Below are positions 25,554 to 36,819 of a stretch of DNA of 64,000 bases, in pieces. The first letter of the stretch is position 1. Every line of letters starts with the position of its first letter. The stretch comes from Isobaculum melis (GTDB lineage Bacteria; Bacillota; Bacilli; Lactobacillales; Carnobacteriaceae). Under the pieces are notes generated by a model. It did not search any database. It saw only the letters and a program-made list of their open reading frames with translations, and was not told where the DNA came from. The position numbers and the translations under genes were made by a program. The stretch spans positions 124,001 through 188,000 of the forward strand of contig NZ_FOHA01000002.1 of assembly GCF_900111355.1 (NCBI RefSeq), read 5' to 3'.

Positions 25554-26417
25554 TTAAGCTTCAGGTCTTACTGATGTCTTTGCTAAAAACTCTTGATCAT
25601 CTGGACTTGTTGCATAACGTGTATTTGTATCTAATGTTGAAATACGTGCCATGTCTTCTGTTGTTAAAGCAAAATCAAAGATTGCTGCATTTTCAGCAAT
25701 TCTACTTGGTGTTACAGATTTAGGAATCACAACGACGCCACGCTCAATATGCCATCTTAAAACAACTTGTGCAGGTGTTTTCCCGTATTTTTCACCAATT
25801 TCTTTTAAAACAGGCTGATTCAACAAATCATTTTTCCCTTGACCTAATGGTCCCCATGCCTCATGAATAATACCATGTTCTTGCATAAATTCATGTAACT
25901 CATTTTGTGGAAATTCAGGATGTGTTTCAATTTGATTAATCATTGGTTTAATTGTTGTATGTGCCATTAAATCTTCTAGATGATGAATTTGGAAGTTTGA
26001 TACCCCAATGGCTTTAATTTTCCCAGCCTCATATAATTCTTCCATGGCTTTCCAGGTTTCAATATAATGAGGAGCAGCCCAGTGAATCAAGTATAAATCC
26101 AAATAATCTGTTCCTAAACGATCTAAAGTTGCTTGAAAGGCTGCTTTTGTTTCTTCATAGCCATGATCATAGTTCCAAACCTTAGAAGTAATAAATAAAT
26201 CCTCACGAGGAATGCTACTATTCTTAACCACTTCACCAACAAAAGCTTCATTTTGATAAATCATCGCTGTATCAATATGACGATAGCCTACTTCTAAGGC
26301 TTTATTCAACGCTTTATCTAATTCTTCTCTTTCCTTCACTAAAAAAACACCAAATCCCAATTGAGGAATTTTTACACCATTACGAAACGTTTTACTTGGT
26401 TCTGAAATAACTGTCAT
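25554..26417 (-). CDS. Aldo/keto reductase
   Basis: NADPH-dependent aldo/keto reductase of 287 residues, AKR5-like (2,5-diketo-gluconate reductase/YvgN group). The catalytic tetrad is Asp49, Tyr54, Lys79 and His112 (HIDTAMIYQNE, ITSKVWN, LIHWA). GVSNF and IPKSVTPSRIAEN are the cofactor motifs. It probably reduces reactive aldehydes such as methylglyoxal. It is read from its own promoter, which overlaps a 21-base near-perfect palindrome, suggesting regulation by a dedicated repressor. No regulator gene is adjacent. Confidence 0.88.
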   Translation of the reverse strand: MTVISEPSKTFRNGVKIPQLGFGVFLVKEREELDKALNKALEVGYRHIDTAMIYQNEAFVGEVVKNSSIPREDLFITSKVWNYDHGYEETKAAFQATLDRLGTDYLDLYLIHWAAPHYIETWKAMEELYEAGKIKAIGVSNFQIHHLEDLMAHTTIKPMINQIETHPEFPQNELHEFMQEHGIIHEAWGPLGQGKNDLLNQPVLKEIGEKYGKTPAQVVLRWHIERGVVVIPKSVTPSRIAENAAIFDFALTTEDMARISTLDTNTRYATSPDDQEFLAKTSVRPEA

Positions 26418-26442
26418 GTTGTTTCCTCCTTAAAAGCTAGTC

Positions 26443-26483
26443 GTTTACGCTATTAGTGTAAACTTAATGGCTGCAGACTACAA
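26443..26483 (-). promoter_or_regulatory. Promoter and palindromic operator of the aldo/keto reductase gene
   Basis: TTGTAG (26483-26478) and TACACT (26460-26455) are 17 bases apart on the minus strand. A 21-base dyad at 26443-26463, arms GTTTACGCTA and TAGTGTAAAC around one T, has one mismatch in ten pairs. It covers the -10 and the start point, the position expected for a repressor site. Confidence 0.5.
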
Positions 26484-26502
26484 GCATCTTGCCTCTTAAT
26501 AG

Positions 26503-28038
26503 CTACGCTTCAGGAATCACAAGCTTCTCATGTGCTGCAAAAAATGGTTGTAACAAGTTCATCACTTGTGTAAAACCACCTGCTGTATCGACTTCAATAT
26601 TCATTGGCATCACTGGCTCATGTAAACTCATTCTCAATAAGATAAAGCCACCACCTATCTCATCTGAAAGATTGACACGAACCCCTTCATGATTAACTGG
26701 TTCTAAAGCAAAATCAGCTGTATTTTTGACAAATGCACGAAAATCTTCTAAAGCATTTTGACCATATAATTTAAAGTCTGATGCATTAATTTGAATACGA
26801 ATTTCTTCACTTTCAACTGGCTCTTTTAAAGAAGCAATTAAATCAGTTAATGACTGCCCTTTTTTCAATAAATGGGCATATTGAATCAATAATTTTGCCA
26901 CTAAATAAGCCCCATCATCTAAGAAATAATTTTCTTTTAGGGCTGCATGGCCACTCACTTCAATCGCTATTTCAGACGAAATCCCTTTTTCATTTAACGC
27001 AATGGCTTCATTAATTACATTTCGATAACCACGTTTAAAACGATGCTGTTTGCCACCTAAATCATTGATAAAGGTTTCCAAATGATTAGAGGTTGTTGAG
27101 TCCGTCACAATTGTACTTCCAGGATACTCATCTAAAACAATTGCTGCGATCATTCCTATTAAGGCATTGCGATTAATGCTCTCTCCTTCTTTATCCATAA
27201 TCGCTGAACGATCCACATCCGTATCAAAAATAATCCCAAGATCAGCTTGATTTTCTAACACAGCCTGTTTTAAACTTTCCATAGCCGCTTTGTTATCTGG
27301 ATTTGGAATATGATTTGGAAAATGACCATCTGGATCTAAAAATTGGCTACCAGAAATATCTGCACCTAGTGGCTCCAATACTTCTGTCGCAAAGAAACCG
27401 CCTGCACCGTTTCCTGCATCAACCACAATATGTGCACCTTTAAGTGGCTGCTCATAATTAGTTTCATCCTGAATTCCCTCACGAATTTTACGCACTAAAT
27501 CTTGACTATAATCTTTTAATAAATGACGTTTCGTCACAAAACCTTTCATATTTCCCCAATAAACATAGCCCCAATCAGCATGTTCTAGCATGTACTGAAT
27601 ATCTTCTTTTTCAGCGCCACCATCTTTTGTGAAAAACTTCAAACCATTATATTCAGATGGTAAATGACTGGCTGTAATCATAATTGCTGCATCACAATCA
27701 TAAGCAGGAAACTGAGTAGCCATAAACATAGATGGGGTTGTGGCAAGTCCCACATCAATCACTTCAAAATTCGCATTGGTTAACCCTTCAATCAATACTT
27801 CTTTGATGCGATTTGCGGATAATCTACTATCATGTCCAACTGCTACACGAATTGGATAATGCGCATCATCAACTGCGAGCTTTTTAATATCCTTCAACCA
27901 AGCTGCAAAACCATAAGCAATTCTTTCAATCCGATCATTGGTTAAATTCATGACCTTTGTTTCTGTTTCAATGGCAATGCCTCTAATGTCAGATTCATTT
28001 TGTAACTCTGTTAGTACTGGAATGTTAGAAATATTCAT
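26503..28038 (-). CDS. Phosphomannomutase/phosphoglucomutase-family enzyme
   Basis: Alpha-D-phosphohexomutase of 511 residues. The phosphoserine loop is ITASHLPSEYNG (about 132-143). The metal loop is DTDVDRSAI (about 253-261). The sugar loop GHAALKENYFLDDGAYL follows. The C-terminal phosphate-binding region has VRVNLSDEIGGGF. Replacement of ITASHNP by ITASHLP marks a subgroup usually annotated phosphomannomutase/phosphoglucomutase, distinct from PgcA. The exact sugar is uncertain. The ATG at 28038 follows TAGGAGGG. It lies upstream of, and in the same direction as, the aldo/keto reductase but 85 bases away. Confidence 0.85.
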   Translation of the reverse strand: MNISNIPVLTELQNESDIRGIAIETETKVMNLTNDRIERIAYGFAAWLKDIKKLAVDDAHYPIRVAVGHDSRLSANRIKEVLIEGLTNANFEVIDVGLATTPSMFMATQFPAYDCDAAIMITASHLPSEYNGLKFFTKDGGAEKEDIQYMLEHADWGYVYWGNMKGFVTKRHLLKDYSQDLVRKIREGIQDETNYEQPLKGAHIVVDAGNGAGGFFATEVLEPLGADISGSQFLDPDGHFPNHIPNPDNKAAMESLKQAVLENQADLGIIFDTDVDRSAIMDKEGESINRNALIGMIAAIVLDEYPGSTIVTDSTTSNHLETFINDLGGKQHRFKRGYRNVINEAIALNEKGISSEIAIEVSGHAALKENYFLDDGAYLVAKLLIQYAHLLKKGQSLTDLIASLKEPVESEEIRIQINASDFKLYGQNALEDFRAFVKNTADFALEPVNHEGVRVNLSDEIGGGFILLRMSLHEPVMPMNIEVDTAGGFTQVMNLLQPFFAAHEKLVIPEA

Positions 28039-28156
28039 TAATTTTGTGCCCTCCTAAGATTAAAAATTCTACTATCTTTATTATAGCAAAAAAAGGAAAT
28101 AGAACATAGCTTAGGTAAGGAAATAGCTGGATTTAAAAAGAATTATCAAGAAAGGC

Positions 28157-28186
28157 TTGCATTATGAAATTTGAATTTGCTATAAT
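28157..28186 (+). promoter_or_regulatory. Promoter of the argS T-box leader
   Basis: TTGCAT at 28157-28162 and TATAAT at 28181-28186 with an 18-base spacer and a TG extension. Transcription should begin near 28193, at the T-box leader. Confidence 0.7.
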
Positions 28187-28199
28187 GGGGACAAGTTCA

Positions 28200-28463
28200 T
28201 AAAATTTCGTTGAAGAAGAGAGTACTTTTTAATGAGGTCTTAGCGAGTCTGGGAGGGTGAAAGCCAGATGACAATCGTAAAAAGGAAGCGCACTTTTGAA
28301 GAAAGTGATTTGAAGCAAATAGAATCACTCGGATACAGTCAATCCGTTATCATTGATTTAAGAGGTTTACATTTTTTGTAAACAATAAGAGTGGTACCGC
28401 GGGCATATTCTCGTCTCTTTCAATTTGTTTCTATTCAGAAGCTGATTGAAAGGGGCTTTTTTT
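28200..28463 (+). promoter_or_regulatory. T-box riboswitch (tRNA-Arg sensing) controlling argS
   Basis: A classic T-box leader. Stem I contains AGAGAGTACT near 28220 and GGGAGGGTGAAAGCC near 28251. The T-box core AAGAGTGGTACCGCGG is at 28387-28402. A 12-bp terminator (28413-28424 with 28445-28456) ends in a run of Ts. The likely specifier is CGC at 28290-28292 in the internal loop after TAAAAAG, an arginine codon that fits the downstream gene. Uncharged tRNA-Arg would promote read-through. Confidence 0.95.
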
Positions 28464-28497
28464 ACGTCAACAAACAATATATTAGGAGGAATGTAAA

Positions 28498-30189
28498 ATG
28501 GATTACAAAACACTTGTTGCACAAACACTAGCAGAACAAATTGGTGATGTCTTATCTGAGGAGCAAATTTATCAATTGCTTGAAAAGCCAAAATCATCTG
28601 ATCATGGTGATATTGCTTTCCCAGTCTTTTCACTGGCAAAAACTTACCGTAAAGCACCACAACAAATCGCAGCAGATTTAGGAGAAAAAATCAGCAACCC
28701 TGCATTTGAAAAGGTAGTCGTAGTTGGACCCTATTTAAACTTCTTTTTAAACAAAGAAATGGTCAGTGATGAAGTCTTAAAAGCCATCCTTAAAGAAGGC
28801 GCAGCATATGGTAATCAAACAGTGGGTCAAGGACGTAACATTCCAATTGATCTATCTTCACCAAATATTGCCAAACCAATTTCAATGGGACATTTACGTT
28901 CAACAGTCATTGGTAATGCGATTGCCAATATTGTCCAAAAAATTGGATACAATCCAATTAAAATTAATCATCTAGGTGACTGGGGCACACAATTTGGTAA
29001 ATTAATCGTTGCCTATAAACTTTGGGGTGATGAAGAAAAAGTAAAAGCAGAGCCGATTCAAGAATTATTACGTTTATATGTTCAATTCCATGAAGTTGCA
29101 GAAGAAAAAACAGAGCTTGAAGATGAAGCACGTGCTTGGTTTAAAAAATTAGAAGATGGTGACACAGAAGCCACTGAATTATGGTCATGGTTCCGTGAAG
29201 AATCATTAAGTGAGTTTAACCATATTTATCAATTATTAGGAATTGAATTTGATTCTTACAATGGTGAAGCTTTCTATAATGATAAAATGGATGAAATCAT
29301 TGAGATTATGGAAGAGAAACATTTACTTCAAGAAAATCGAGGCGCAGAAATTGTTGATTTAGAAAAATATAACTTAAACCCTGCTTTAATCCGTAAATCA
29401 GATGGTGCAACCCTTTATATTACTCGTGACTTAGCGGCTGCCCTTTACCGTAAACGTAACTATGACTTTGCACAATCTATTTATGTGGTTGGAAATGAAC
29501 AAAGTAATCACTTCAAACAATTAAAAGCTGTTTTATTAGAAATGGGCTTTGATTGGTCGAATGATATGGTTCATACCCCATTTGGTTTAATTACCCAAGG
29601 TGGTAAAAAATTATCTACCCGTAAAGGAAAAATTGTCTTACTTGAAGAAGTATTAAATGAAGCAACTAAATTAGCTAAGGAACAAATCAGTGCGAAAAAT
29701 CCTGATTTAGCAGATAAAGATGCGGTTGCAAAAGATGTTGGTGTGGGTGCGGTTGTCTTCCATGACTTGAAAAATGATCGTATGAATAACTTTGACTTTG
29801 TCCTTGAAGAAGTGGTTCGTTTTGAAGGTGAAACAGGTCCTTATGTTCAATATACACATGCACGTTCTAAGAGTATTTTACGTAAAGCTGGACAAACACC
29901 AAACCATGCAGCTTCACTTGCTTTAACAGATCCTTATAGCTGGGAAGTCATCAAGGTCTTAAAAGAATTCCCTGAAACGGTGATGAAATCTTATGAAAAA
30001 TTAGAGCCTTCAGTGATTGCAAAACACAGTATTCAATTAGCACAATACTTTAACCGTTTCTATGCCAATGTTAAAGTCTTAGAAGACCATCCAGAAAAAG
30101 AAGGTCGTATTGCTTTAGTTGAAGCAGTATCTACTGTTCTAAAAGAAGATTTACGTTTACTTGGGCTAAATGCTCCTAATGAAATGTAA
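28498..30189 (+). CDS. argS: Arginyl-tRNA synthetase
   Basis: Class I synthetase of 563 residues charging tRNA-Arg. The N-terminal Add-1 domain (1-110) is followed by [16 protein letters not shown], which carries the HIGH-equivalent MGH. The KMSKS-equivalent is [10 protein letters not shown] (about 380-389). The C-terminal anticodon-binding domain has [10 protein letters not shown] and [13 protein letters not shown]. The ATG follows AGGAGGAATG. It is transcribed alone from a T-box-controlled promoter and ends at a perfect terminator. Confidence 0.97.
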   Translation: MDYKTLVAQTLAEQIGDVLSEEQIYQLLEKPKSSDHGDIAFPVFSLAKTYRKAPQQIAADLGEKISNPAFEKVVVVGPYLNFFLNKEMVSDEVLKAILKEGAAYGNQTVGQGRNIPIDLSSPNIAKPISMGHLRSTVIGNAIANIVQKIGYNPIKINHLGDWGTQFGKLIVAYKLWGDEEKVKAEPIQELLRLYVQFHEVAEEKTELEDEARAWFKKLEDGDTEATELWSWFREESLSEFNHIYQLLGIEFDSYNGEAFYNDKMDEIIEIMEEKHLLQENRGAEIVDLEKYNLNPALIRKSDGATLYITRDLAAALYRKRNYDFAQSIYVVGNEQSNHFKQLKAVLLEMGFDWSNDMVHTPFGLITQGGKKLSTRKGKIVLLEEVLNEATKLAKEQISAKNPDLADKDAVAKDVGVGAVVFHDLKNDRMNNFDFVLEEVVRFEGETGPYVQYTHARSKSILRKAGQTPNHAASLALTDPYSWEVIKVLKEFPETVMKSYEKLEPSVIAKHSIQLAQYFNRFYANVKVLEDHPEKEGRIALVEAVSTVLKEDLRLLGLNAPNEM

Positions 30190-30198
30190 GCTATCAAA

Positions 30199-30230
30199 AA
30201 AAGGAATTGACAACATCGTCAATTCCTTTT
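30199..30230. terminator. Bidirectional terminator between argS and trxB
   Basis: Thirteen-base arms AAAAGGAATTGAC and its complement enclose AACATC, with A/T tracts both ways. Confidence 0.9.
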
Positions 30231-30234
30231 TACT

Positions 30235-31212
<978 letters not shown>

Positions 31213-31268
31213 TCAATCTATTTTAAACCTTTTAGGATAAGAGGTCTAATTTTCTGCTTTTTACTCAT

Positions 31269-31700
31269 TTAATCCTCATTTAATTCATATAAAACCATAT
31301 CTAGTAATTCTTCTGCTTCATTGATAAAATCTCCGTTAGGATCTTCTCTTAAATAGCGTTGAACAGCCTCTAAGGCTTTTTCAAAATCATTTAAAAAAGC
31401 ATAATTATTCGCCAAAAAGTAATAGGCTTCTGGAAATTCCTTATCAATACTTTCAAGTAATGCTTCTAAAATTTGAATGGATTCTGCATATTCCCCTGTA
31501 TGTTGATGACAAATGGCTAACTGGCAAAGTGTGTACGCTCTTTCATCATCAGTTTGACAAAAATCTGCTGCACGCAACAAATATTTTTTGGCTAATTGAA
31601 TTTTATTTTTTTGAAAAGCAATAATCCCACGATTAAAATAAAACTCTGTATTTGGTATGAATTCAATAATTCGTGCAGTTTTATGCTCATCTTTTACCAT
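31269..31700 (-). CDS. Tetratricopeptide-repeat protein
   Basis: A 143-residue cytoplasmic protein built of about three TPR units: EFYFNRGIIAFQKNKIQLAKKYLLRA, ERAYTLCQLAICHQHTGEYAES and AYYFLANNYAFLNDFEKALEAVQRYL. It probably serves as a protein-interaction adaptor; no catalytic residues are seen. The ATG at 31700, eight bases after AAGGGG, is chosen over the GTG at 31709, which overlaps that ribosome site. It lies just upstream of trxB, separated by 86 bases. Confidence 0.8.
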   Translation of the reverse strand: MVKDEHKTARIIEFIPNTEFYFNRGIIAFQKNKIQLAKKYLLRAADFCQTDDERAYTLCQLAICHQHTGEYAESIQILEALLESIDKEFPEAYYFLANNYAFLNDFEKALEAVQRYLREDPNGDFINEAEELLDMVLYELNED

Positions 31701-31806
31701 ACCAATCACCCCTTTTATAAATCTGACTCTCTTATATCATATCATACCATTTTCATTTGGAATATACCTTTTAAATTGTCTGATAAATTATTTTCAGAAA
31801 AAAAAG

Positions 31807-31842
31807 TGGTTGTGACAAAACTCAAAAGTTTTATCACAACCA
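31807..31842. repeat. Dispersed terminator-like hairpin repeat, copy 2
   Basis: Arms TGGTTGTGACAAAACT and AGTTTTATCACAACCA (one mismatch) around CAAA. The downstream ATTGCTTCCATAAACG matches the sequence after copy 1 near 7318 (ATTGCCTCCGTAAACG), so the repeat extends beyond the hairpin. It lies downstream of galU. Confidence 0.65.
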
Positions 31843-31893
31843 TGTATATTGCTTCCATAAACGCTAGCAAAATATCAGACTCTTCAAGTCACT

Positions 31894-32787
31894 CTATTCT
31901 GAATCTGATTCAAGCTCTTTCGCTAAATCAATAATATATTCTTTGACATGATCTTTTATTTCTGGATGCTTTAATCCATATTCAATACTCGTTGTAAGGA
32001 AGCCAAATTTATCACCAACATCATGACGTTCACCTTTAAACTGATGTGCAAATACGCGTTGCGTCTTATTTAAGGCATCAATGGCATCTGTTAATTGAAT
32101 TTCACCACCAGCACCTGGCTCTTGCTTATCTAACATGCCAAAAATTTCAGGTGTTAATAAATAGCGTCCAATAATTGCTAAGTTACTAGGTGCATCTTCT
32201 GGTGATGGCTTTTCAACAAAGTTACGCACATTATATAATCCTTCACTGACTTCTCTTTCAGGATCAATAATCCCATATTTATAAGTTTCTTCATGTGGCA
32301 CTTCCATTACAGCAATATTTGATGCATGTGTTTCTTCATAACGATCAATTAATTGCTTGGTTAAAGGCACTTCATCCTCCATGATATCATCCCCAAGTAA
32401 AACAACAAAAGGCTCATCTCCAACAAATGCTTTTGCTAAAGAAACTGCATGACCTAAGCCTTTAGGGTGTGATTGTCTAATAAAATGAATATTTAAGCCA
32501 GTTGTTTCTTCAACTGTTTTTAACATATCTACTTTATTTTTTTCTTTTAAATTAAATTCCAATTCTGGGTTTGAATCAAAATGATCTTCAATTGGACGCT
32601 TTCCTTTACCAGTTACAATTAAAATATCTTCAATTCCAGAATTTAATGCTTCCTCAACAATAAATTGAATCGTTGGCTTATCCACAATAGGCAACATTTC
32701 TTTTGCCATAGCTTTTGTTGCTGGTAAAAATCTGGTACCAAACCCTGCTGCTGGAATAATTGCTTTTCTTACTTTTTTCGCTGTCAT
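31894..32787 (-). CDS. galU: UTP--glucose-1-phosphate uridylyltransferase
   Basis: Makes UDP-glucose from UTP and glucose-1-phosphate for glycolipid anchors, wall glycopolymers and galactose metabolism. The nucleotidyltransferase start [27 protein letters not shown] is complete, and [21 protein letters not shown] follows near residue 175. About 297 residues. The ATG at 32787 is preferred, with GAGGAA in range. An ATG at 32805 overlaps the gpsA stop as ATGA and cannot be excluded. It is the last gene of the hprK-lgt-ppaX-gpsA-galU operon. Confidence 0.96.
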   Translation of the reverse strand: MTAKKVRKAIIPAAGFGTRFLPATKAMAKEMLPIVDKPTIQFIVEEALNSGIEDILIVTGKGKRPIEDHFDSNPELEFNLKEKNKVDMLKTVEETTGLNIHFIRQSHPKGLGHAVSLAKAFVGDEPFVVLLGDDIMEDEVPLTKQLIDRYEETHASNIAVMEVPHEETYKYGIIDPEREVSEGLYNVRNFVEKPSPEDAPSNLAIIGRYLLTPEIFGMLDKQEPGAGGEIQLTDAIDALNKTQRVFAHQFKGERHDVGDKFGFLTTSIEYGLKHPEIKDHVKEYIIDLAKELESDSE

Positions 32788-32801
32788 CTTATCTCTTCCT
32801 C

Positions 32802-33803
32802 TCATTCTGATTTTCCATCTCTTGTCATTAAATGAAGAATGGCCTCTCTTGCTGTTACATCTTGATATAAAACATCATATATTGCATTTGTGATTGGCAT
32901 ATCAACACCTTTTTCAGCAGCTAGTTCATAGGCAGCCTTGGTGGTTGCAACACCTTCCACAATCATTCCCATACTTTCAAGTATTTCAGGTAATGCTTTT
33001 CCTTGACCAATCATATCTCCTGCACGCCAGTTTCTAGAATGGACACTCGTACAGGTCACAATTAAATCACCAACACCACTTAACCCAATAAAAGTTAAAG
33101 GATTTGCACCAAAAGAGACACCTAATCGACTGATTTCTGCAAGTCCTCGTGTCATAAGTGCTGCTTTTGCATTATCACCATAACCAAGTCCATGTAAAAC
33201 CCCTGCACCAACCGCAATAATATTTTTTAAAGCAGCGCCCATCTCTACACCAATCACATCAGAATTCGTATAGATTCGGAAATAATCATTCATAAAAATA
33301 TCTTGTACAAATTTAGCAGCCGCTTCATTCTCACTGGCTGAGGTAATGGTTGTAATATCTTTATTGGCTACTTCTTCTGCATGACTAGGTCCTGAAAGAA
33401 CAACAATGGCTTCTCTTAATGCAACAGGAATCTCCTCTGCTAAGATTTCAGAAACTCTTTTATGCGTATCTTGCTCCAAGCCTTTACTTGCATGAACAAT
33501 AATAGCAGGTTTTGTTAATAAGCTGCTGACTTGTTTTGCAACAGAACGAATAGCCTTTGTTGGCACAACAAATAAAATGACATCCACATCTTTAATGGCT
33601 TCAGCCAAATCAGTATAGCCTTTAATTCCTGCAGCTAATGTTACATCGGGTAAATAACGTTTATTGGTATGCGCTTCATTGATTTCTCGCATTTGTTCAA
33701 CATGATTCCCCCATAAGCGTACATCATGTCCATTCTCTTCTAAAACAAGTGCTAAACTTGTTCCCCAAGAACCTGCACCTAATACTGCAATTGAGTGTTT
33801 CAT
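32802..33803 (-). CDS. gpsA: Glycerol-3-phosphate dehydrogenase [NAD(P)+]
   Basis: Reduces dihydroxyacetone phosphate to sn-glycerol-3-phosphate for phospholipid and teichoic acid synthesis. It has 333 residues. The N-terminal cofactor fold [15 protein letters not shown] is at 6-20, the catalytic Lys in [13 protein letters not shown] (about 190-202), and the C-terminal helical domain with [14 protein letters not shown]. It sits inside the hprK operon, 25 bases after ppaX. Confidence 0.97.
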   Translation of the reverse strand: MKHSIAVLGAGSWGTSLALVLEENGHDVRLWGNHVEQMREINEAHTNKRYLPDVTLAAGIKGYTDLAEAIKDVDVILFVVPTKAIRSVAKQVSSLLTKPAIIVHASKGLEQDTHKRVSEILAEEIPVALREAIVVLSGPSHAEEVANKDITTITSASENEAAAKFVQDIFMNDYFRIYTNSDVIGVEMGAALKNIIAVGAGVLHGLGYGDNAKAALMTRGLAEISRLGVSFGANPLTFIGLSGVGDLIVTCTSVHSRNWRAGDMIGQGKALPEILESMGMIVEGVATTKAAYELAAEKGVDMPITNAIYDVLYQDVTAREAILHLMTRDGKSE

Positions 33804-33828
33804 TTTTTTCTTCCTCTCTCATAACCGT

Positions 33829-34470
33829 TCATTTTTTTGCGACAAAATCAATTAAATCATTCATTGAATCAATCACTAAATCGGGTTGATATTGCTTCAT
33901 TACTGATACATCTTTTTCACACCAACCAACTAAAACTGCAGGTATTTCAGCATTTTTCCCTGCCATTATATCTTGTGGGCTGTCTCCAACCATGATGCAA
34001 TTTTCAAGCTGGCTCCCAACTAATTCTGCAGCCAAACGTAATGGCTCTGGATGGGGTTTATGCTTGGTTGTCATTTCTTTACCAACAACCCCATCAAATA
34101 AATGCGTCATATTTAGCTGTTCCATGCCCTTTTTAACGATTTGACTTAATTTCATAGAGACAATCACTAATTTAAATCCTGCCAGCTTCAATTGCTCTAA
34201 GCCCTCTAAAACACCTGGAAAATGATCAATTAATTGATCATGATTTTCTAAATTATATTCTCTAAAAGTGGCAATCATTTCCTCTTTTTGAGCAGGATTA
34301 AGGGTACCATAGGTTTCTTCTAAAGAGGGTCCATTGAATGGAATCACATCTTTTTCAGTATATTGACCAGGATAATATTGATTTAAAACAGCTAAATGAG
34401 ACTGTGTAATCAACTGATTAGTATTGGCAACAGTCCCATCAAAATCAAATAAAATGGTATCTATTTTCAA
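33829..34470 (-). CDS. ppaX: HAD-family pyrophosphatase PpaX
   Basis: HAD hydrolase of 213 residues. Motif I is FDFDGTVANT (8-17), motif II IVSM near 103, motif III KHKPHPEP with the catalytic Lys, and motif IV MVGDSPQDI. Between hprK-lgt and gpsA it matches PpaX of Bacillus, which hydrolyses the pyrophosphate released when HprK dephosphorylates HPr-Ser46-P. The function is inferred mainly from this context; a phosphoglycolate phosphatase is the alternative. Confidence 0.82.
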   Translation of the reverse strand: MKIDTILFDFDGTVANTNQLITQSHLAVLNQYYPGQYTEKDVIPFNGPSLEETYGTLNPAQKEEMIATFREYNLENHDQLIDHFPGVLEGLEQLKLAGFKLVIVSMKLSQIVKKGMEQLNMTHLFDGVVGKEMTTKHKPHPEPLRLAAELVGSQLENCIMVGDSPQDIMAGKNAEIPAVLVGWCEKDVSVMKQYQPDLVIDSMNDLIDFVAKK

Positions 34471-34491
34471 AATGATCGCCTCGCTTCACCT

Positions 34492-35328
34492 TTATTTTGT
34501 AATGGGTGCACCTTCCAAATAGTAACGATTCGTTGGATATTTTTTACGACGGTAGAACCATAAACCAATTGCCCCTACAAAAAGTACAATGGATAGAAGC
34601 TGTGAAACACGCATTGTATCAAACAGCATTAAGCTATCTGTTCTCATTCCTTCAATAAAGAAGCGACCAAATGCATACCAAATGATATAACTAAAAATAA
34701 CTTCCCCCTGTTTTAAAAGCTGCTTTCTTTGTCTTAAAACAAGAATCAAAACAAAACCTAAAAGATTCCATAAAGATTCATATAAAAAGGTTGGTTGATA
34801 GTACACACCATTAATTTGCATATTATCAATAATAAAAGTAGGCAAGTGTAAGCCTTCTAAAAAGCTACGTGTTGTTTCAGCACCATGAGCTTCTTGATTC
34901 ATAAAGTTACCCCAACGACCAATTGCTTGCGCAATAATCACACTTGGTGCAGCAATATCTAACATCAGCCAAAATGGTAAGCCTTTTTTCTTTGTAAACA
35001 CATAAATGGTTGCACAACCTGCAATTAAACCACCATAAATAGCTAATCCACCATTCCAAATGGCAATGATCTCACTTGGGTGATCAACATAATATTGCCA
35101 TTCAAAAGCAACATAATATAACCTTGCACCAATAATCGAAATTGGCAGTGCCCAAAGCATCATGTCAACAATATAATCGCCATTAATATGACGCTTTTCT
35201 GATTCTCTAATGGCTAAAATAATCGCTAGTAAAACACCTGTTGCGATAATAATACCATACCAAAATACTTCAATTTTTCCAATTGAAAAAGCAACTGGAT
35301 TTAATGCCGCTAAAACTGCATTCATCAT
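34492..35328 (-). CDS. lgt: Prolipoprotein diacylglyceryl transferase
   Basis: Membrane enzyme that transfers diacylglycerol from phosphatidylglycerol to the lipobox Cys of prelipoproteins, such as the PrsA and PstS proteins of this window. Seven membrane segments are visible in 278 residues. The signature [13 protein letters not shown] is near residue 135 and HPTFLYES-like [12 protein letters not shown] near 185. The ATG at 35328, seven bases after GGAG, is chosen over the GTG at 35346. It lies 30 bases after hprK. Confidence 0.96.
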   Translation of the reverse strand: MMNAVLAALNPVAFSIGKIEVFWYGIIIATGVLLAIILAIRESEKRHINGDYIVDMMLWALPISIIGARLYYVAFEWQYYVDHPSEIIAIWNGGLAIYGGLIAGCATIYVFTKKKGLPFWLMLDIAAPSVIIAQAIGRWGNFMNQEAHGAETTRSFLEGLHLPTFIIDNMQINGVYYQPTFLYESLWNLLGFVLILVLRQRKQLLKQGEVIFSYIIWYAFGRFFIEGMRTDSLMLFDTMRVSQLLSIVLFVGAIGLWFYRRKKYPTNRYYLEGAPITK

Positions 35329-35358
35329 AACAAAACTCCATTCCACATGTTCATCTTT

Positions 35359-36300
35359 TTATTCATTATCTTCTGCTGTATTTAATTCAATTAAATTTTC
35401 TAAATTTTTCTCAAAGGTTGCGGTTGCATCATATCCCATACTTTTAGCACGGAAATTCATGGCAGCTACCTCAATAATAATCGCTAAGTTACGTCCTGTT
35501 TTAACAGGAATCGTTATTTTCGGTACATCAACATTTAAAACTCTGGTAAACTCCTCAGCACTACCTAAACGATCAAAGGCTTTGTCTTTTGACCAAAGAG
35601 ATAGATGAACAATCACTTGAATTGGCATATTGCTTCTTACTGCACCAGCACCAAATAAATTCATCACATCAATAATCCCGATTCCTCGAATTTCAATTAA
35701 ATGCTTCAAAATTTCTGGTGGTTCGCCAACAACTGTTGTTTCATCCTGTTGATAAATTTCAACACGATCATCTGCTATTAAACGATGGCCTCGTTTAATC
35801 AACTCTAATGCGGTTTCACTTTTCCCTACACCGCTATCTCCCATAATTAAGACACCTAGTCCATAAACATCTACCAACACGCCATGCATGGATATCCGCT
35901 TTGATAGCTTTCCTTCAAGAAAATTCGTCACATTACTTGATAGTCTTGTCGTTGTAAATCTTGATTGTAATAAAGGAATTCCAGACTCCTCTGTTGCTTG
36001 AATCATTTCTTTAGGAGGTACCATATCTCTAGAGATAATAAATGCAGGTGTATCAGGCTGACACATTCTACGCATCACAAGTAAACGCTCATCACTTGTC
36101 ATTCTTTCTGTAAAAGAAATTTCGGTACGACCAAATAATTGCACGCGTTCACGTGGATAATAATTAAAGTATCCTGTCAATTCTAGCCCTGGTCTGGATA
36201 CATCGCTTGTGATAATTGTCCGATTAATCCCTTCTTCACCTGAAAGTACTTTTAAATGTACGGCATCAATCAGGTCTTTTACTGTTACATGATTGCTCAT
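35359..36300 (-). CDS. hprK: HPr kinase/phosphorylase
   Basis: Bifunctional sensor enzyme that phosphorylates or dephosphorylates HPr on Ser46 and so controls CcpA-dependent catabolite repression. It has 313 residues. The Walker A loop GDSGVGKS is at 154-161, and the catalytic His and acidic residues are in RGHRLIADDRVEI (170-182). The C-terminal signature EIRGIGIIDVMNLFG is present. It is the first gene of a five-gene operon, isolated from liaZ by a terminator, with a putative extended -10 (TGCTATAAC) about 55 bases upstream. Confidence 0.97.
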   Translation of the reverse strand: MSNHVTVKDLIDAVHLKVLSGEEGINRTIITSDVSRPGLELTGYFNYYPRERVQLFGRTEISFTERMTSDERLLVMRRMCQPDTPAFIISRDMVPPKEMIQATEESGIPLLQSRFTTTRLSSNVTNFLEGKLSKRISMHGVLVDVYGLGVLIMGDSGVGKSETALELIKRGHRLIADDRVEIYQQDETTVVGEPPEILKHLIEIRGIGIIDVMNLFGAGAVRSNMPIQVIVHLSLWSKDKAFDRLGSAEEFTRVLNVDVPKITIPVKTGRNLAIIIEVAAMNFRAKSMGYDATATFEKNLENLIELNTAEDNE

Positions 36301-36420
36301 TGGAACGCTCCTCTTTTAATTAAAATACAGAATCTTTCTTCATTTTAACATGTTATAGCATTGGTTAAAAGCCACTTCATAAAAGTCATGTAAATTTATG
36401 TACGCCCTTTTCTACTACAT

Positions 36421-36448
36421 AAAAAAGCACAGGAGACGAAACCTGTGC
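36421..36448 (-). terminator. Terminator of liaXYZ
   Basis: On the minus strand GCACAGG pairs with CCTGTGC around an eight-base loop, followed by six Ts, between liaZ and hprK. Confidence 0.85.
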
Positions 36449-36471
36449 CAAGATAAAAATTTGGAAGCTAT

Positions 36472-36819
36472 TTAATATGTTTTTTTACGATCTCCTAATA
36501 TTAAATTCGCAATAGACATCAAGATTGAAATCCAAAGCGCTGTGCCAAAACCAGCAAATTGAAAGCTAGGTCCAACAAAGAAGGAGGTTAACTGTAGCAT
36601 CAAAGCATTGATTATAACACTAAATAATCCTAAGGTAATAATTGTAATAGGAAGTGATAAGATAATTAAGATTGGTTTAATCGACATATTTAGAATGGCT
36701 AGTACCAAACTAGCTGCTAACGCAATCCAAATACTTCCCACATAAAAGGTTTGTTGAAATAAGCCTGAAAGTGCTAAGAATAGCAAAGCATTAATCAAAA
36801 TCCCTTGCCAAAATTTCAT
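36472..36819 (-). CDS. liaZ: LiaZ: four-helix membrane protein, YvlD/phage-holin-4 family
   Basis: A 115-residue polytopic protein with four hydrophobic segments (about 6-24, 28-45, 48-75 and 90-108), the YvlD/phage holin family 4_2 pattern, including the IKPILIILSLPITIITLGLF signature. It is third in the liaX-liaY-liaZ order known from Enterococcus faecalis, where the operon responds to daptomycin and cationic peptides under LiaR. Its start overlaps the liaY stop by one base. Confidence 0.85.
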   Translation of the reverse strand: MKFWQGILINALLFLALSGLFQQTFYVGSIWIALAASLVLAILNMSIKPILIILSLPITIITLGLFSVIINALMLQLTSFFVGPSFQFAGFGTALWISILMSIANLILGDRKKTY

